From NCBI GenBank assembly GCA_020055645.1, contig CM034546.1:42842001-42906000 (forward strand): 64,000 nt of DNA. The letters run 5' to 3'. A model generated the notes under the pieces. The model searched no databases and was not told the origin of the DNA. It saw nothing but the letters and a program-made list of their open reading frames with translations. This document shows positions 23,344 to 33,678 of this stretch, piece after piece (position 1 is the stretch's first letter; each line of letters starts with the position of its first letter). The DNA comes from Tomocerus qinae (lineage: Eukaryota; Arthropoda; Collembola; Entomobryomorpha; Tomoceridae). A program made the translations under genes and the position numbers.

Positions 23344-23381
23344 TTCGTACACTATACCCAGTACTGGGTATAGTGTACGAA
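23344..23381. repeat. Perfect 38-bp palindrome without spacer
   Basis: TTCGTACACTATACCCAGT is followed at once by its exact reverse complement. The right half begins the TIR element at 23363-24112; the left half looks like an extra inverted copy of the same end. Single copies of the left-half sequence recur at 24076 and 24094. Confidence 0.9.
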
Positions 23382-24112
23382 TACCATGGGGATAGTGGAC
23401 GAAATAATTTTTATTACCACATAATGATAAAAATTTTATTTTGTCTCTTCTTTTATTGCAAAGTTCCCCCTTTTGTGGAGGCAGTCACATGGATTTTCCG
23501 CTTCAGTTGTCGATTTTTCTGCTTTTCTCCCAACAATATAGTGGTCCGTCTTTTTGTGACACATGGGCTAAGATATTTTTCTAGTCCCTCCTTTGAAGAC
23601 ACATGGAATTATCCTATGCAGCATGGTCCGCTTATATACTAGTGAGTATGACTTAGGTCCGCTCAAAATTGTATTCACATGGTCCGCTAAGACAAATGGT
23701 CCGCTGTTATAAGTGATAATTCGAATATTCGTCAACTATACCCATGGTCCGACTTTTTCAAGACACATGGTCCGCTAAGACACCTTTGCAATGATTGTCC
23801 GCTAAGACACATTGGATATCATCTGCTAAGATATGTTTACTCTGTCAAGACACATGGTCCGCTAAGACACTTTGAAATGGTCTCTGTGCAAGACACATGG
23901 TCCGCCTTGAAAGTTTACTTTTGCATGGTCACTAAGACACTTAGTTTTAATTTTATAAAATAGTATGTGAGCCGGATTTTTACAATTTTTTGCTATGCCG
24001 CCTTCAATGAAATACTACGCATTTTGAAAATTTTACGCATCGAAATAAGTCACGGGTTCCTTAAAAATTCTTAAGTTCGTACACTATACCCATTCGTACA
24101 CTATACCCAGTC
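23363..24112. mobile_element. TIR element, 750 bp, carrying degenerate 17-bp repeats
   Basis: The ends are ACTGGGTATAGTGTACGAA and its reverse complement TTCGTACACTATACCCAGT, a perfect 19-bp inverted repeat. The interior (about 23560-23945) contains irregular, mutated versions of the ACATGGTCCGCTAAGAC unit that forms the long array at 24190-26056. No transposase frame is visible and no clear target duplication was found. It may be a non-autonomous transposon or a simple fold-back unit. Confidence 0.65.
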
Positions 24113-24189
24113 TCCCCTACCATTTAATTATTTATTACAAACTCATGAAATTACCTAACTGGAAATGGGTACTTTGGAGGTTGGAAGAC

Positions 24190-26056
24190 ACATGGTCCGC
24201 TAAGACACCACATGGTCCGCTAAGACACCACATGGTCCGCTAAGACACATGGTCCGCTAAGACACATGGTCCGCTAAGACACATGGTCCGCTAAGACACA
24301 TGGTCCGCTAAGACACATGGTCCGCTAAGACACATGGTCCGCTAAGACACATGGTCCGCTAAGACACATGGTCCGCTAAGACACATGGTCCGCTAAGACA
24401 CATGGTCCGCTAAGACACATGGTCCGCTAAGACACATGGTCCGCTAAGACACATGGTCCGCTAAGACACATGGTCCGCTAAGACACATGGTCCGCTAAGA
24501 CACATGGTCCGCTAAGACACATGGTCCGCTAAGACACATGGTCCGCTAAGACACATGGTCCGCTAAGACACATGGTCCGCTAAGACACATGGTCCGCTAA
24601 GACACATGGTCCGCTAAGACACATGGTCCGCTAAGACACATGGTCCGCTAAGACACATGGTCCGCTAAGACACATGGTCCGCTAAGACACATGGTCCGCT
24701 AAGACACATGGTCCGCTAAGACACATGGTCCGCTAAGACACATGGTCCGCTAAGACACATGGTCCGCTAAGACACATGGTCCGCTAAGACACATGGTCCG
24801 CTAAGACACATGGTCCGCTAAGACACATGGTCCGCTAAGACACATGGTCCGCTAAGACACATGGTCCGCTAAGACACATGGTCCGCTAAGACACATGGTC
24901 CGCTAAGACACCACATGGTCCGCTAAGACACATGGTCCGCTAAGACACATGGTCCGCTAAGACACATGGTCCGCTAAGACACATGGTCCGCTAAGACACA
25001 TGGTCCGCTAAGACACATGGTCCGCTAAGACACATGGTCCGCTAAGACACATGGTCCGCTAAGACACATGGTCCGCTAAGACACATGGTCCGCTAAGACA
25101 CATGGTCCGCTAAGACACATGGTCCGCTAAGACACATGGTCCGCTAAGACACATGGTCCGCTAAGACACATGGTCCGCTAAGACACATGGTCCGCTAAGA
25201 CACATGGTCCGCTAAGACACATGGTCCGCTAAGACACATGGTCCGCTAAGACACATGGTCCGCTAAGACACATGGTCCGCTAAGACACATGGTCCGCTAA
25301 GACACATGGTCCGCTAAGACACATGGTCCGCTAAGACACATGGTCCGCTAAGACACATGGTCCGCTAAGACACATGGTCCGCTAAGACACATGGTCCGCT
25401 AAGACACATGGTCCGCTAAGACACATGGTCCGCTAAGACACATGGTCCGCTAAGACACATGGTCCGCTAAGACACATGGTCCGCTAAGACACATGGTCCG
25501 CTAAGACACATGGTCCGCTAAGACACATGGTCCGCTAAGACACATGGTCCGCTAAGACACATGGTCCGCTAAGACACATGGTCCGCTAAGACACATGGTC
25601 CGCTAAGACACATGGTCCGCTAAGACACATGGTCCGCTAAGACACATGGTCCACTAAGACACATGGTCCGCTAAGACACATGGTCCGCTAAGACACATGG
25701 TCCGCTAAGACACATGGTCCGCTAAGACACATGGTCCGCTAAGACACATGGTCCGCTAAGACACATGGTCCGCTAAGACACATGGTCCACTAAGACACAT
25801 GGTCCACTAAGACACATGGTCCACTAAGACACATGGTCCGCTAAGACACATGGTCCACTAAGACACATGGTCCACTAAGACACATGGTCCACTAAGACAC
25901 ATGGTCCACTAAGACACATGGTCCGCTAAGACACATGGTCCGCTAAGACACATGGTCCGCTAAGACACATGGTCCGCTAAGACACATGGTCCGCTAAGAC
26001 ACATGGTCCGCTAAGACACATGGTCCGCTAAGACACATGGTCCGCTAAGACACATG
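24190..26056. repeat. 17-bp satellite array, about 109 copies
   Basis: The unit is ACATGGTCCGCTAAGAC, repeated head to tail with near-perfect identity. Three spacings (two at the left end, one near 24910) are 20 bp through an extra ACC. One base varies: GTCCACTAAG replaces GTCCGCTAAG in one unit near 25650 and in a patch between about 25785 and 25910. Because 17 is not a multiple of three, TAA falls in every forward frame and TAG in every reverse frame, so the array is not coding. It is bounded on the left by the second 38-bp direct repeat and a short spacer, and on the right by a 19-bp stem-loop. Confidence 0.97.
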
Positions 26057-26057
26057 G

Positions 26058-26108
26058 GCTGCGGTCATGGCCACTATCTCAAATATAGCTAGTGGCCATG
26101 ACCGCAGC
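26058..26108. repeat. Perfect 19-bp stem-loop at the satellite edge
   Basis: GCTGCGGTCATGGCCACTA (26058-26076) pairs exactly with TAGTGGCCATGACCGCAGC (26090-26108) across a 13-base loop. It is GC-richer than its surroundings and starts within two bases of the last satellite unit. It may be a transposon end, a cruciform or a replication-slippage scar. Confidence 0.85.
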
Positions 26109-27192
26109 TAGCAAAATATTGCGGAGGGGGTAACGAGAAGCAAGATTTTGTGTTTTCAGACAAAAATTTCTTTATTTTTGATTTCGGAGTGTGTGTCGAA
26201 CATGACAGTGTCCCTCGCTCGCTTCGATCCTTTTAATGGCACTTTAATGTCAAACTGGATATTTATGAAGTGGGTTTTACTTATTGAATTAATATTTAAT
26301 AGGTTTACTACTAGGTGATTGGACAGTTTTATTATAATTTGTTGGATATTGTCTTGAAAATTAGTCTTAATTAGTTATTTCTTAATAGATTTAATGTATA
26401 GGCTATATGTAAGCATGATATTTGCTACACATGAAAAGACACTCCTGACTGCTTTTATTTGTGTCAACTGTCAAGTATTATTCCTATTTACATCATAGCA
26501 TGTAGAAATTCACCATACATTATTTGAGACTTGGCACTCCACTGATTATTCCATTTGTATAATGGCTTGTTTTCTGGGATATGGGTGGATCTTTACCCAG
26601 AAAAAATAATAAATTCATTGTCAATTCATTTGTACCTCATACATTAAAGCTTAATCTCTAAAGTAAATTAAATATATTACCTATCCTTTCCCATGAAATA
26701 CTCTTGATCAACCACACAACAAAGGAAAACATTTATTCCTTCGTCCACTATAATATGCATTAGTTGCTTGACTTGCTTGGGTCAGAACAGGAGGTTTAAT
26801 AAACAGTTTTCTACCCCTAACTATTAATGTCGGTGTTGGATTTATAATTTATGATAGTGTTCTGCATTAGGAATCGCAAATTGAACCTAAGTCAATTACC
26901 TATAATATAAACGTAATCGGTTTGTATGTACGGATGTTTGTATGCTTGTGTGCACGGATGTTTGTGTGTACGAGATCTTCTTCAGCACAAGTGGTATCTA
27001 TTGGGGAAAAATCAATTGTTACCGCACGACGAATTTTAGTGTAGTACTTCACTTTTATTCCGCCCTGTAATGTGTAACGTATACTCCATTCTCTTCAAAG
27101 ACGGCCTTGCCATTCAATCTTCTAATTAACCGCCATAACCGCTTGACTCTACATTGCTAATTAAGGCTAAATTGACCTCAAAATGGTCCATT
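26109..27192. other. Intergenic, no gene seen
   Basis: No sustained coding frame. A (TGTRTG/ACGGATG)-rich stretch at about 26920-26975 is low complexity. No transposon end could be placed. Confidence 0.5.
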
Positions 27193-28185
27193 GATGGCAG
27201 TACTGTTACCTCAGAGGTTTCGTATACTTTTTCAAATTCAGACCACTTTCAAAAACTATTCTGATTGGTGGAAATTTTTTCGATTAGCCAATGAAATTGC
27301 AGATATCCATGACGAAATTCTATACTGTTTCTACTTACTACCCCAAGGGGTAATATTTCATGTAACAATGCTCTCAATGGTGAATAGTCTGTGCACTTAG
27401 TGTTTTACATTATCGCACTCATTTTACGTAGAAAACATTCGTAGACAGAGTGACTGAGAACCGACTATCGGAAGAGTATAATTTAAAGCAACAAAGGAAT
27501 TTATTATACTCTAATAAATAGAGAAAATTGAATACAACTTTGGAAGTCACCCGACATAGCCACATTACGTGTGTTGGATTTCGGGTAAACTGCTTTGGGG
27601 TACATTATCGAAAACATTAATTATGTAAAAGTTGGTTTTGTGTATCAATACTTAGTGAAGCCTGGAATTGCTATTTTCAACTATTATACTATGCACATAG
27701 TTTGAGTACAGTACAAATGCATTAATAGCTTGTAATTGCATGTAATGTGATTTATTATTATACCATTCACGTCAGTAAAGTACTTGCCCGCCCGTAGTAA
27801 TATACAGATTGACATATTCTGTGTTCACAGTTCGGAGTATAATAAAACACTACATTTAAGTCATACTCTTCTGATACTCGTTTCTGTGACTTTGTCTACG
27901 AATATGTTTTCAACGTAAAATGAGTTTTTCCGATAATGTAAGATCTTAGTTTGCATTATCTTACCATAAGTGCACAGGCTATTCACCATTGAGAGCATTG
28001 TTACATGAAATATTACCCCTTGGGGTAGTAAGTAGAATTCATGTAGAATTTCGTCATGGATATCTGCAATTTCATTGGCTAATCGAAAAACATTTCCACC
28101 AATCAGAATCGTTTTTGAGTGGTCGGAATTTGAAAAAGTATACGAAAGCTCTGAGGTGTAACAGTAGTATGTATTATGGTGATTC
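27193..28185. repeat. Large inverted repeat, arms about 290-320 bp
   Basis: 27193-27480 on the plus strand matches the reverse complement of about 27866-28185, with a spacer of about 385 bp. Shared landmarks include TCGTATACTTTTTCAAATTC, GATTAGCCAATGAAATTGCA and CTACCCCAAGGGGTAATATT. The arms differ by small indels and one block of about 20 bases near 27950-27975, so the repeat is not freshly made. One arm contains the coding-like fragment listed separately. Confidence 0.88.
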
Positions 28186-28268
28186 AAAGTATACGAGTCA
28201 AAAATGTGATCATATTGGTTGGGTAACCGGAGTAATTTGCCAATAGCCACAAATCTGTTTCTAAACAA
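27861..28268 (-). pseudogene. Unidentified coding-like fragment in the inverted repeat
   Basis: The minus-strand frame reads ...VFRLANEIADIHDEILHEFY, then LLPQGVIFHVTMLSMVNSLC, and stays open for 135 codons. The other arm (27191-27400, plus) preserves the same peptide stretch with few changes, then stops at TAG directly after NSLCT. Two copies keeping the same frame suggest that it derives from a real gene. The helical, hydrophobic character would fit a chemoreceptor-type membrane protein, but I do not recognise a family and it has no start or stop that I trust. Confidence 0.3.
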
Positions 28269-28575
28269 AAGGTTGACCTGTGGCAGATCTCTATGGAAAA
28301 TGATAAGGGGTATGCGAGCTCGCCAATGACGTCACAATGTATTTTAAATTCAAACCCCCGAGGGGTGGCCTGATTGTTCCGAAATCCTAATAGATTGATT
28401 TTATATACCATTACTTTTCAGAAATTAGAATATAATATACATTATAATATTCTATTTTCCTTGGGTTGACACTAGGCCATACAAATGCTAAGTTTTGGAA
28501 TATTTTGTGACTCTATCAATGTGATGTACTTCTGGCCCACTTAATGAGAAAGCGTGAAAAGGCCATTTGGAATTA

Positions 28576-29433
28576 CCGTATTAATCGAATTGATTCTCCG
28601 GGTTGTTATTGTTTCATTAGCCCTTTTTTAGCTCCTGAAAACGGCGAAAATCGAAATAGTTAACCAGGTGGTGAATTTTCCAAACAGTCAATTTTTCTTA
28701 AGAGCAGAAATTTTGGTTGTAATACAGTTGTACTAACGTCCGAATTTGACGTGCACAAAGTTGCTACAACGTTTTTAGTTACGAAACTGCCACGTAAAAA
28801 TGTCCCACTTGCCGTTGTGGAGATATCTTCAAAATTTAACTACACCACGACTAAAAGTGAACGTAAATAACTGCGAATGTAGCTTTCGTACGACAAATCT
28901 AATACCGCCTAAAATTATATATTTTACATTGCTTTCGGTTGGCAAGTCAAAAAATCCGAGAAAAAGATCAAAAAGGTAACTTATGACTAGGGTTTAAATC
29001 CTTGACCATCCTCCAGTTCAACTCGGCTAATCAGCCGCAGTTAGTGTAAGGGATTCTAATTCACCTATACAAAAATCCTTATTTCGGTCAAATTAACGTG
29101 ACGGGATTACTTATTGAAAAATTAAAAATAGTTTAAAAATTCAATTGATTGTAATTAGTCTTTTTCTGAAGAAACGGCCATGGGTTCAGTGACGTCTATA
29201 GTCATTTCTTCGTCGTTCGTATGTCATCCTCATCAATTATTGGCTGACCGGTTTCTGGATATTGGATGCTTTGTTGTTGTACCTACTGATACCTAGATTC
29301 GGATGGTGAACTATTTCGATACGGAGAATTATATTTCAAAGGCTATTATTTTGCTCTTGAAAACGAAAATAATCGAAATAGTTACCCGGGGGGAGCACTA
29401 TTTCAATACGGAGAATTAATTCGATTAATACGG
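28576..29433. mobile_element. TA-flanked TIR element, 858 bp, copy 1
   Basis: The ends are CCGTATTAATCGAATTGATT and its reverse-complement partner AATTCGATTAATACGG, each adjoining TA as in Tc1/mariner-type insertions. The internal sequence matches the element at 33679-34815 in reverse orientation (for example GTTGTAATACAGTTGTACTAACGTCCG). It encodes no transposase. Relative to copy 2 it is about 280 bp shorter. Confidence 0.85.
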
Positions 29434-30099
29434 TAACATAAAAATCTATTTATCCGAAATACATTCTACGCATCATTACAATATTGCCCCAAAATACACG
29501 CTAGCTTATATATAACAGGACCTGGGTCCTGTGACCGGCTAGTAAATAGATAATTGTATCGTTATTGACGTTTTCCAGGCTTTGTATTTGTAAGTATGTT
29601 GAATGGAATTATATATTTTTGTAGCTACTTGATTTTTGATGTTTTCCATTTTCAATAAAAACCGGGTTGCTAATGCTAATGAACTCCAGGTCAAATTTTA
29701 TCTTGTAGACCCGAAATGTCGTTTATAATGCATTTATGGTAGTAATAAAAAATATATTTAAAGATAGACTTACATTAGTACCTTGAAAAAATTAATAAAA
29801 GTGGGTAGGTTGTCTGTACCCCCAGAATGTTACCGAAACTAAATTTATGAAACGATCATTTATCGAATTTTATTGACCTTCCTGCGTCGTTTCCTCGTAA
29901 GACAAGAAACTTGAGATTTCTGGTTGAGTGAAGAGTTGTGTAATAATAAAAGCAACGAAATACCAAGGTATTGAAAATTTTTAATTGCATAATCCCATTT
30001 ATTTATATTGTGTTCAAACGTGCATAACATCATCTTTGATTCCTATTTTATATCATATTATTTAATTGTAATTAATGTACTATGGCTATGATTAATACA
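29434..30099. other. 3' flank of IR gene, shared with 2876-3187
   Basis: The portion from about 29760 matches the flank of the IR pseudogene fragment at 2876-3187. The portion at 29434-29759 lacks recognisable features. No gene is seen. Confidence 0.6.
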
Positions 30100-32400
30100 T
30101 CACATTCTTCCCCGTCTCCTTGTAAGACGAAAAACTGCATGTCGTAAAAGGACTGAATGATACATTCTTGACATGCATTTTTGCATATTTTTTATACCGA
30201 TTAGTAATTTTGCAGCTATAACTTTTCGAAGCTCTACAATGCAAACTAAGATACACAAACCCCAACAGCTGAAAATCACAATAAATACCGAAATAAAGTT
30301 GGAATTCAATTTTAGTCCTTTTGGAACACGCTTGTAGACTTTCTGACAATCTTGGGGATTGCAATACTCATTTGGACGAAAAATGTACTGCTCAAATGCA
30401 GAATAGATTCCTGAATGTACTAAAGCATTCATTCTGAAGATAGTCGACTCCCCGAAAGGTACAGCTTCCATACTCCACTGAATATTTTGCATGCCAACTT
30501 CAGAAAATTTGTCCCCGTAATAAAATTGTTGTTTAGGGTAAAGTTCTTTAGAAAAATTCCATTCTGATTTGAGAAAAAAGTTGGTAAGTGTATCTGACCA
30601 ATCCAAATAGATACTATTTTCACATTTAGAAACTTGCATTTGAATAGACGTCGTTGGATAATTGTGAGGAATGTCCACACTCTTAGAAATTTTATCGTAA
30701 ATCCTTTTTACTGTAGAATTCTTTGTTTCTCTGTAGGGCAACAGTTTGTTTTTTCTAAATGAGTGAAATCTACCACTAATGCCCATACCATTTCCCCATA
30801 ATCTTTGTTTAACAAATTCTACATTGAGTCGACCAAATAGGCAGAGTATAGTTTTATTAAAATCTTTGTCAATTAAGCACTTTTTCAAATTTTTATCTAA
30901 TATAAAAGGCAATGGTGCGAATACAGTTACATTTTTGACATTTAGGAATGTGTGGAATGAATCTATTGTCATGACAGGTTTTTTGGCAATAAGTTCTGTA
31001 ATAACGAGTCCCTTGTAAGCATTTGTAAGAACAATTGCCATAAGCAAGACAAATCCCCAAAATACTTTGAATGTTAAAATTTTAGATAACTTATTCGGTA
31101 TTGATAAATTTTCAATGAGTAACGAAAACAGCATAAAAAATGGATAGTGTATTGCCTTGTCTGTTAAAACATGAATTATTACTTTAATGAATGCTGTACA
31201 GCTCAAAAACATTGCAATAATTACGGCCCAGACTTCTACTTTAAACGGAGAAAGGAAACCAGTGAAAGAAATATGTTCGCTGATGATTGTGCAAGACACG
31301 AAATTGAATCCAACTGATTTAACAGTGAAATGTGGATATCTACCGTCTTCACTTGGATTTATTATATTGTTATGAAACATTATTTTAATTTTGTTGTAGT
31401 TCTTTAATTTCGTGTGTGACCTCCAACCTAAAGCTATTGTTACATTTGGATATTTTTCGAAAAGTACACTTAACACAACAGGAACGTGCGATAAATGTGG
31501 AAATGTGGATCTCATTCTAAATGAAATTTTACTACTTGGCATTGGATTTCCGAAATAGTCGTCTACTTTTTCCCAATCTTTCGAGTCTGGGTTATCACCG
31601 TAAAAAATTATATTTTCGTGATGCTGTTCAACAACTTTTTGGTGAATTGATGTCCAATCACTTTCATCTGGAAATAATTCAACTGTGTAAATAAATTTTG
31701 TAAACTTTGTCGGACCTTCAAATCTTTTTACGCATGAAAAGCAAACACTATGAGTATATTTTGCTAGCGATGTGTTTGCTTCAGAATGAATTAAAAAATT
31801 TGGAATTGTACGAATTATTTTACTACTGAAAACAAACCAAAATGCTTCCCAAGTTTTTGTGCTTAAATTGTCAGACAATTTTTCTGTTGTAAAAATGTGA
31901 GTTAAAGTGGAGTAGGAATTGGCTGTGAGATGGTCGTAATTAGCCAATATTACAACTGGGTCTCGCCAATAATATCTAATTTTAGTAAAACCAGCCATGT
32001 AGTCAGAAGTTGTCACAGGATTGATAAGGAAATGAATTAGGCAGTGATAGTTTTTATGAAAGGTGGAGGAAAAAATGTTTCTGGGTGGAGCCATACATCC
32101 TTTATTGCATGTCAATAAACCAGTAAATGACGTTCCATGATTGAAACCATACTTCTGCACATGAAAGGGCAAGGTGACTCCATTAGTGATTGATACTGGG
32201 TGTGGGAAATTGACGATTATTGATTCGTTGAATGTTTCAGCTGAAGTTCCATTGAAAAAGATGAAGAAGTGAAAATGACAGTTTTTGCTGTTGTTTACAT
32301 ACGAGTTAATGACTCTCGTGGTTAAACGTTCGGCCCTTATTGGGAAAATTAACGTGAAAATAATCCAAATAATTTTAAAACCTGGTGATAAGCGTTTCAT
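30100..32400 (-). CDS. Divergent ionotropic receptor (IR), intronless
   Basis: Predicted 766-residue receptor channel, paralogous along its whole length to the product of 19913-22237. It starts with a short signal peptide (about residues 1-23), then an extracellular region. Membrane segment 1 lies near 385-410 (VWAVIIAMFLSCTAFIKVII), the pore loop is YPFFMLFSLLIEN, segment 2 is near 443-467 (FWGFVLLMAIVLTNAYKGLV) and segment 3 is near 701-722 (ISVFIVIFSCWGLCILVCIVE). NxS/T sites are frequent in the outer region. There are no introns, stops or frameshifts. A partial dead copy lies at 3188-3828. The gene is bracketed at 28576-29433 and 33679-34815 by two inverted copies of a TIR element. By family it is a ligand-gated cation channel in chemosensory neurons; the ligand is unknown. 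Confidence 0.9.
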   Translation of the reverse strand: MKRLSPGFKIIWIIFTLIFPIRAERLTTRVINSYVNNSKNCHFHFFIFFNGTSAETFNESIIVNFPHPVSITNGVTLPFHVQKYGFNHGTSFTGLLTCNKGCMAPPRNIFSSTFHKNYHCLIHFLINPVTTSDYMAGFTKIRYYWRDPVVILANYDHLTANSYSTLTHIFTTEKLSDNLSTKTWEAFWFVFSSKIIRTIPNFLIHSEANTSLAKYTHSVCFSCVKRFEGPTKFTKFIYTVELFPDESDWTSIHQKVVEQHHENIIFYGDNPDSKDWEKVDDYFGNPMPSSKISFRMRSTFPHLSHVPVVLSVLFEKYPNVTIALGWRSHTKLKNYNKIKIMFHNNIINPSEDGRYPHFTVKSVGFNFVSCTIISEHISFTGFLSPFKVEVWAVIIAMFLSCTAFIKVIIHVLTDKAIHYPFFMLFSLLIENLSIPNKLSKILTFKVFWGFVLLMAIVLTNAYKGLVITELIAKKPVMTIDSFHTFLNVKNVTVFAPLPFILDKNLKKCLIDKDFNKTILCLFGRLNVEFVKQRLWGNGMGISGRFHSFRKNKLLPYRETKNSTVKRIYDKISKSVDIPHNYPTTSIQMQVSKCENSIYLDWSDTLTNFFLKSEWNFSKELYPKQQFYYGDKFSEVGMQNIQWSMEAVPFGESTIFRMNALVHSGIYSAFEQYIFRPNEYCNPQDCQKVYKRVPKGLKLNSNFISVFIVIFSCWGLCILVCIVELRKVIAAKLLIGIKNMQKCMSRMYHSVLLRHAVFRLTRRRGRM

Positions 32401-33678
32401 TGTGCTTGTAATGATTAATCGTTAATAAGTGCGTCGTTTATCTCCAAAGTTCAGCTTTGATTGACTTTTAAAAAATCTTGCATCTAGACGAAAATTAAAA
32501 TAACGAAAATTGTCACAAAATTGTGTTGGTCAAATAGTTTTGCTTTTAACTATGAACTGGCTATATTAGTTTAAAATAAACTCACCGTTATATTCGAATT
32601 GTCTAGTTAACTTGTGTGTTTGTATTTTCATTTAACTTATGTAAAAGGACATGTACTTTGGTACAATATAAATCTTACAAATTCATATTTTTTGGCTATA
32701 CTCTCCAATTTCTCACTATTTATACAAATAAATGTTGTTTTATTATGTAAATGTAATAAATGTTATAATTTACACATTATTTAAATTTTCTTTTCGATTT
32801 TCGGTTCGTGTACACGTATAAGGCTTTAAACATAGAATGAATGTTTAAAAGAGAGCAAACAGTAGCATAAGTTACCCTTTTAATATCGTAAATTACCCTT
32901 TTAATAAATTAAGTAATTAATTATTGGTAAATGAGATAAACAACTTACGTTTAAACTATTTCAAATGATTGTATATTCTTAATGTATTTACAAAACCTTT
33001 AGCAATCCTACCCGCTGAATAGTTGTTAGCTGTAATAATTAAATATAATAACGGAAAATTTTATCTCTGAAAAATTATGATCAGAATCTTTTCTCGTTTA
33101 TGTTAATACTATTTATTTTTCAGGGCAGGAGCTATGCACATATTATAACAGAATAGTACTAATTCCTGTTATAACTGTATCTAAATTTTTTTGGCTTGTC
33201 TGAACCCTGATATTTGTTTTTTTATTTACACAATATCAATGATTACTAATAATTGTGTTGTTATGTAAGTTTATGTAAGTATGTACTAAGTAATTAAAAT
33301 TTATGTAAGCATACGTAAGTAATTAAAGTTTATGTAAGTATAACCATTTAATAAAAGGAGTTACTTGTAAGTATTGACATGAAAACACGCAACTGTCAAA
33401 CGAGCCTTTCTTAAGAAATTTTCTGCTTAGGTACTAATTATATGCGTAATAACAATGTATGGAATCTATATAGAAATTCTGAAACCATTTCAACTTATCT
33501 ATATAGATATTTCCCTTTCCCAAAATGTGGATGATCAAAATCTGGTGATTTGCTGAAATTTTACTTTAACACTTTGTGATTCAGTTTGCTCACCATTTTC
33601 GATAGCTATAATTGTTACGATGAGACTAAATGAAATGTATTAACATCTTGGTAGACTAGTCTAAGTAATTTTAATTTA
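32401..33678. other. 5' flank of IR gene, partly shared with 3829-4330
   Basis: No gene. The segment 32858-33345 matches 3820-4320. The IR promoter is expected in 32401-32860, but no specific motif stands out. A short direct repeat of TTTATGTAAGTAT occurs near 33260-33345. Confidence 0.55.

Larger units (their letters stand above)
23195..24155. repeat. 38-bp direct repeats flanking a 923-bp unit
   Basis: TACCATTTAATTATTTATTA and the following 18 bases (to GAAATTACC) occur identically at 23195-23232 and 24118-24155. The second copy sits directly after the TIR element and before the 17-bp satellite. A repeat of 38 bp is too long for a target duplication, so local tandem duplication or recombination is more likely. 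Confidence 0.8.

Noticed and set aside
24190..26056. CRISPR-like or coding interpretation of the 17-bp array
   Set aside because: There are no unique spacers between repeats. The period of 17 puts stops in every frame on both strands. It is a plain tandem satellite.
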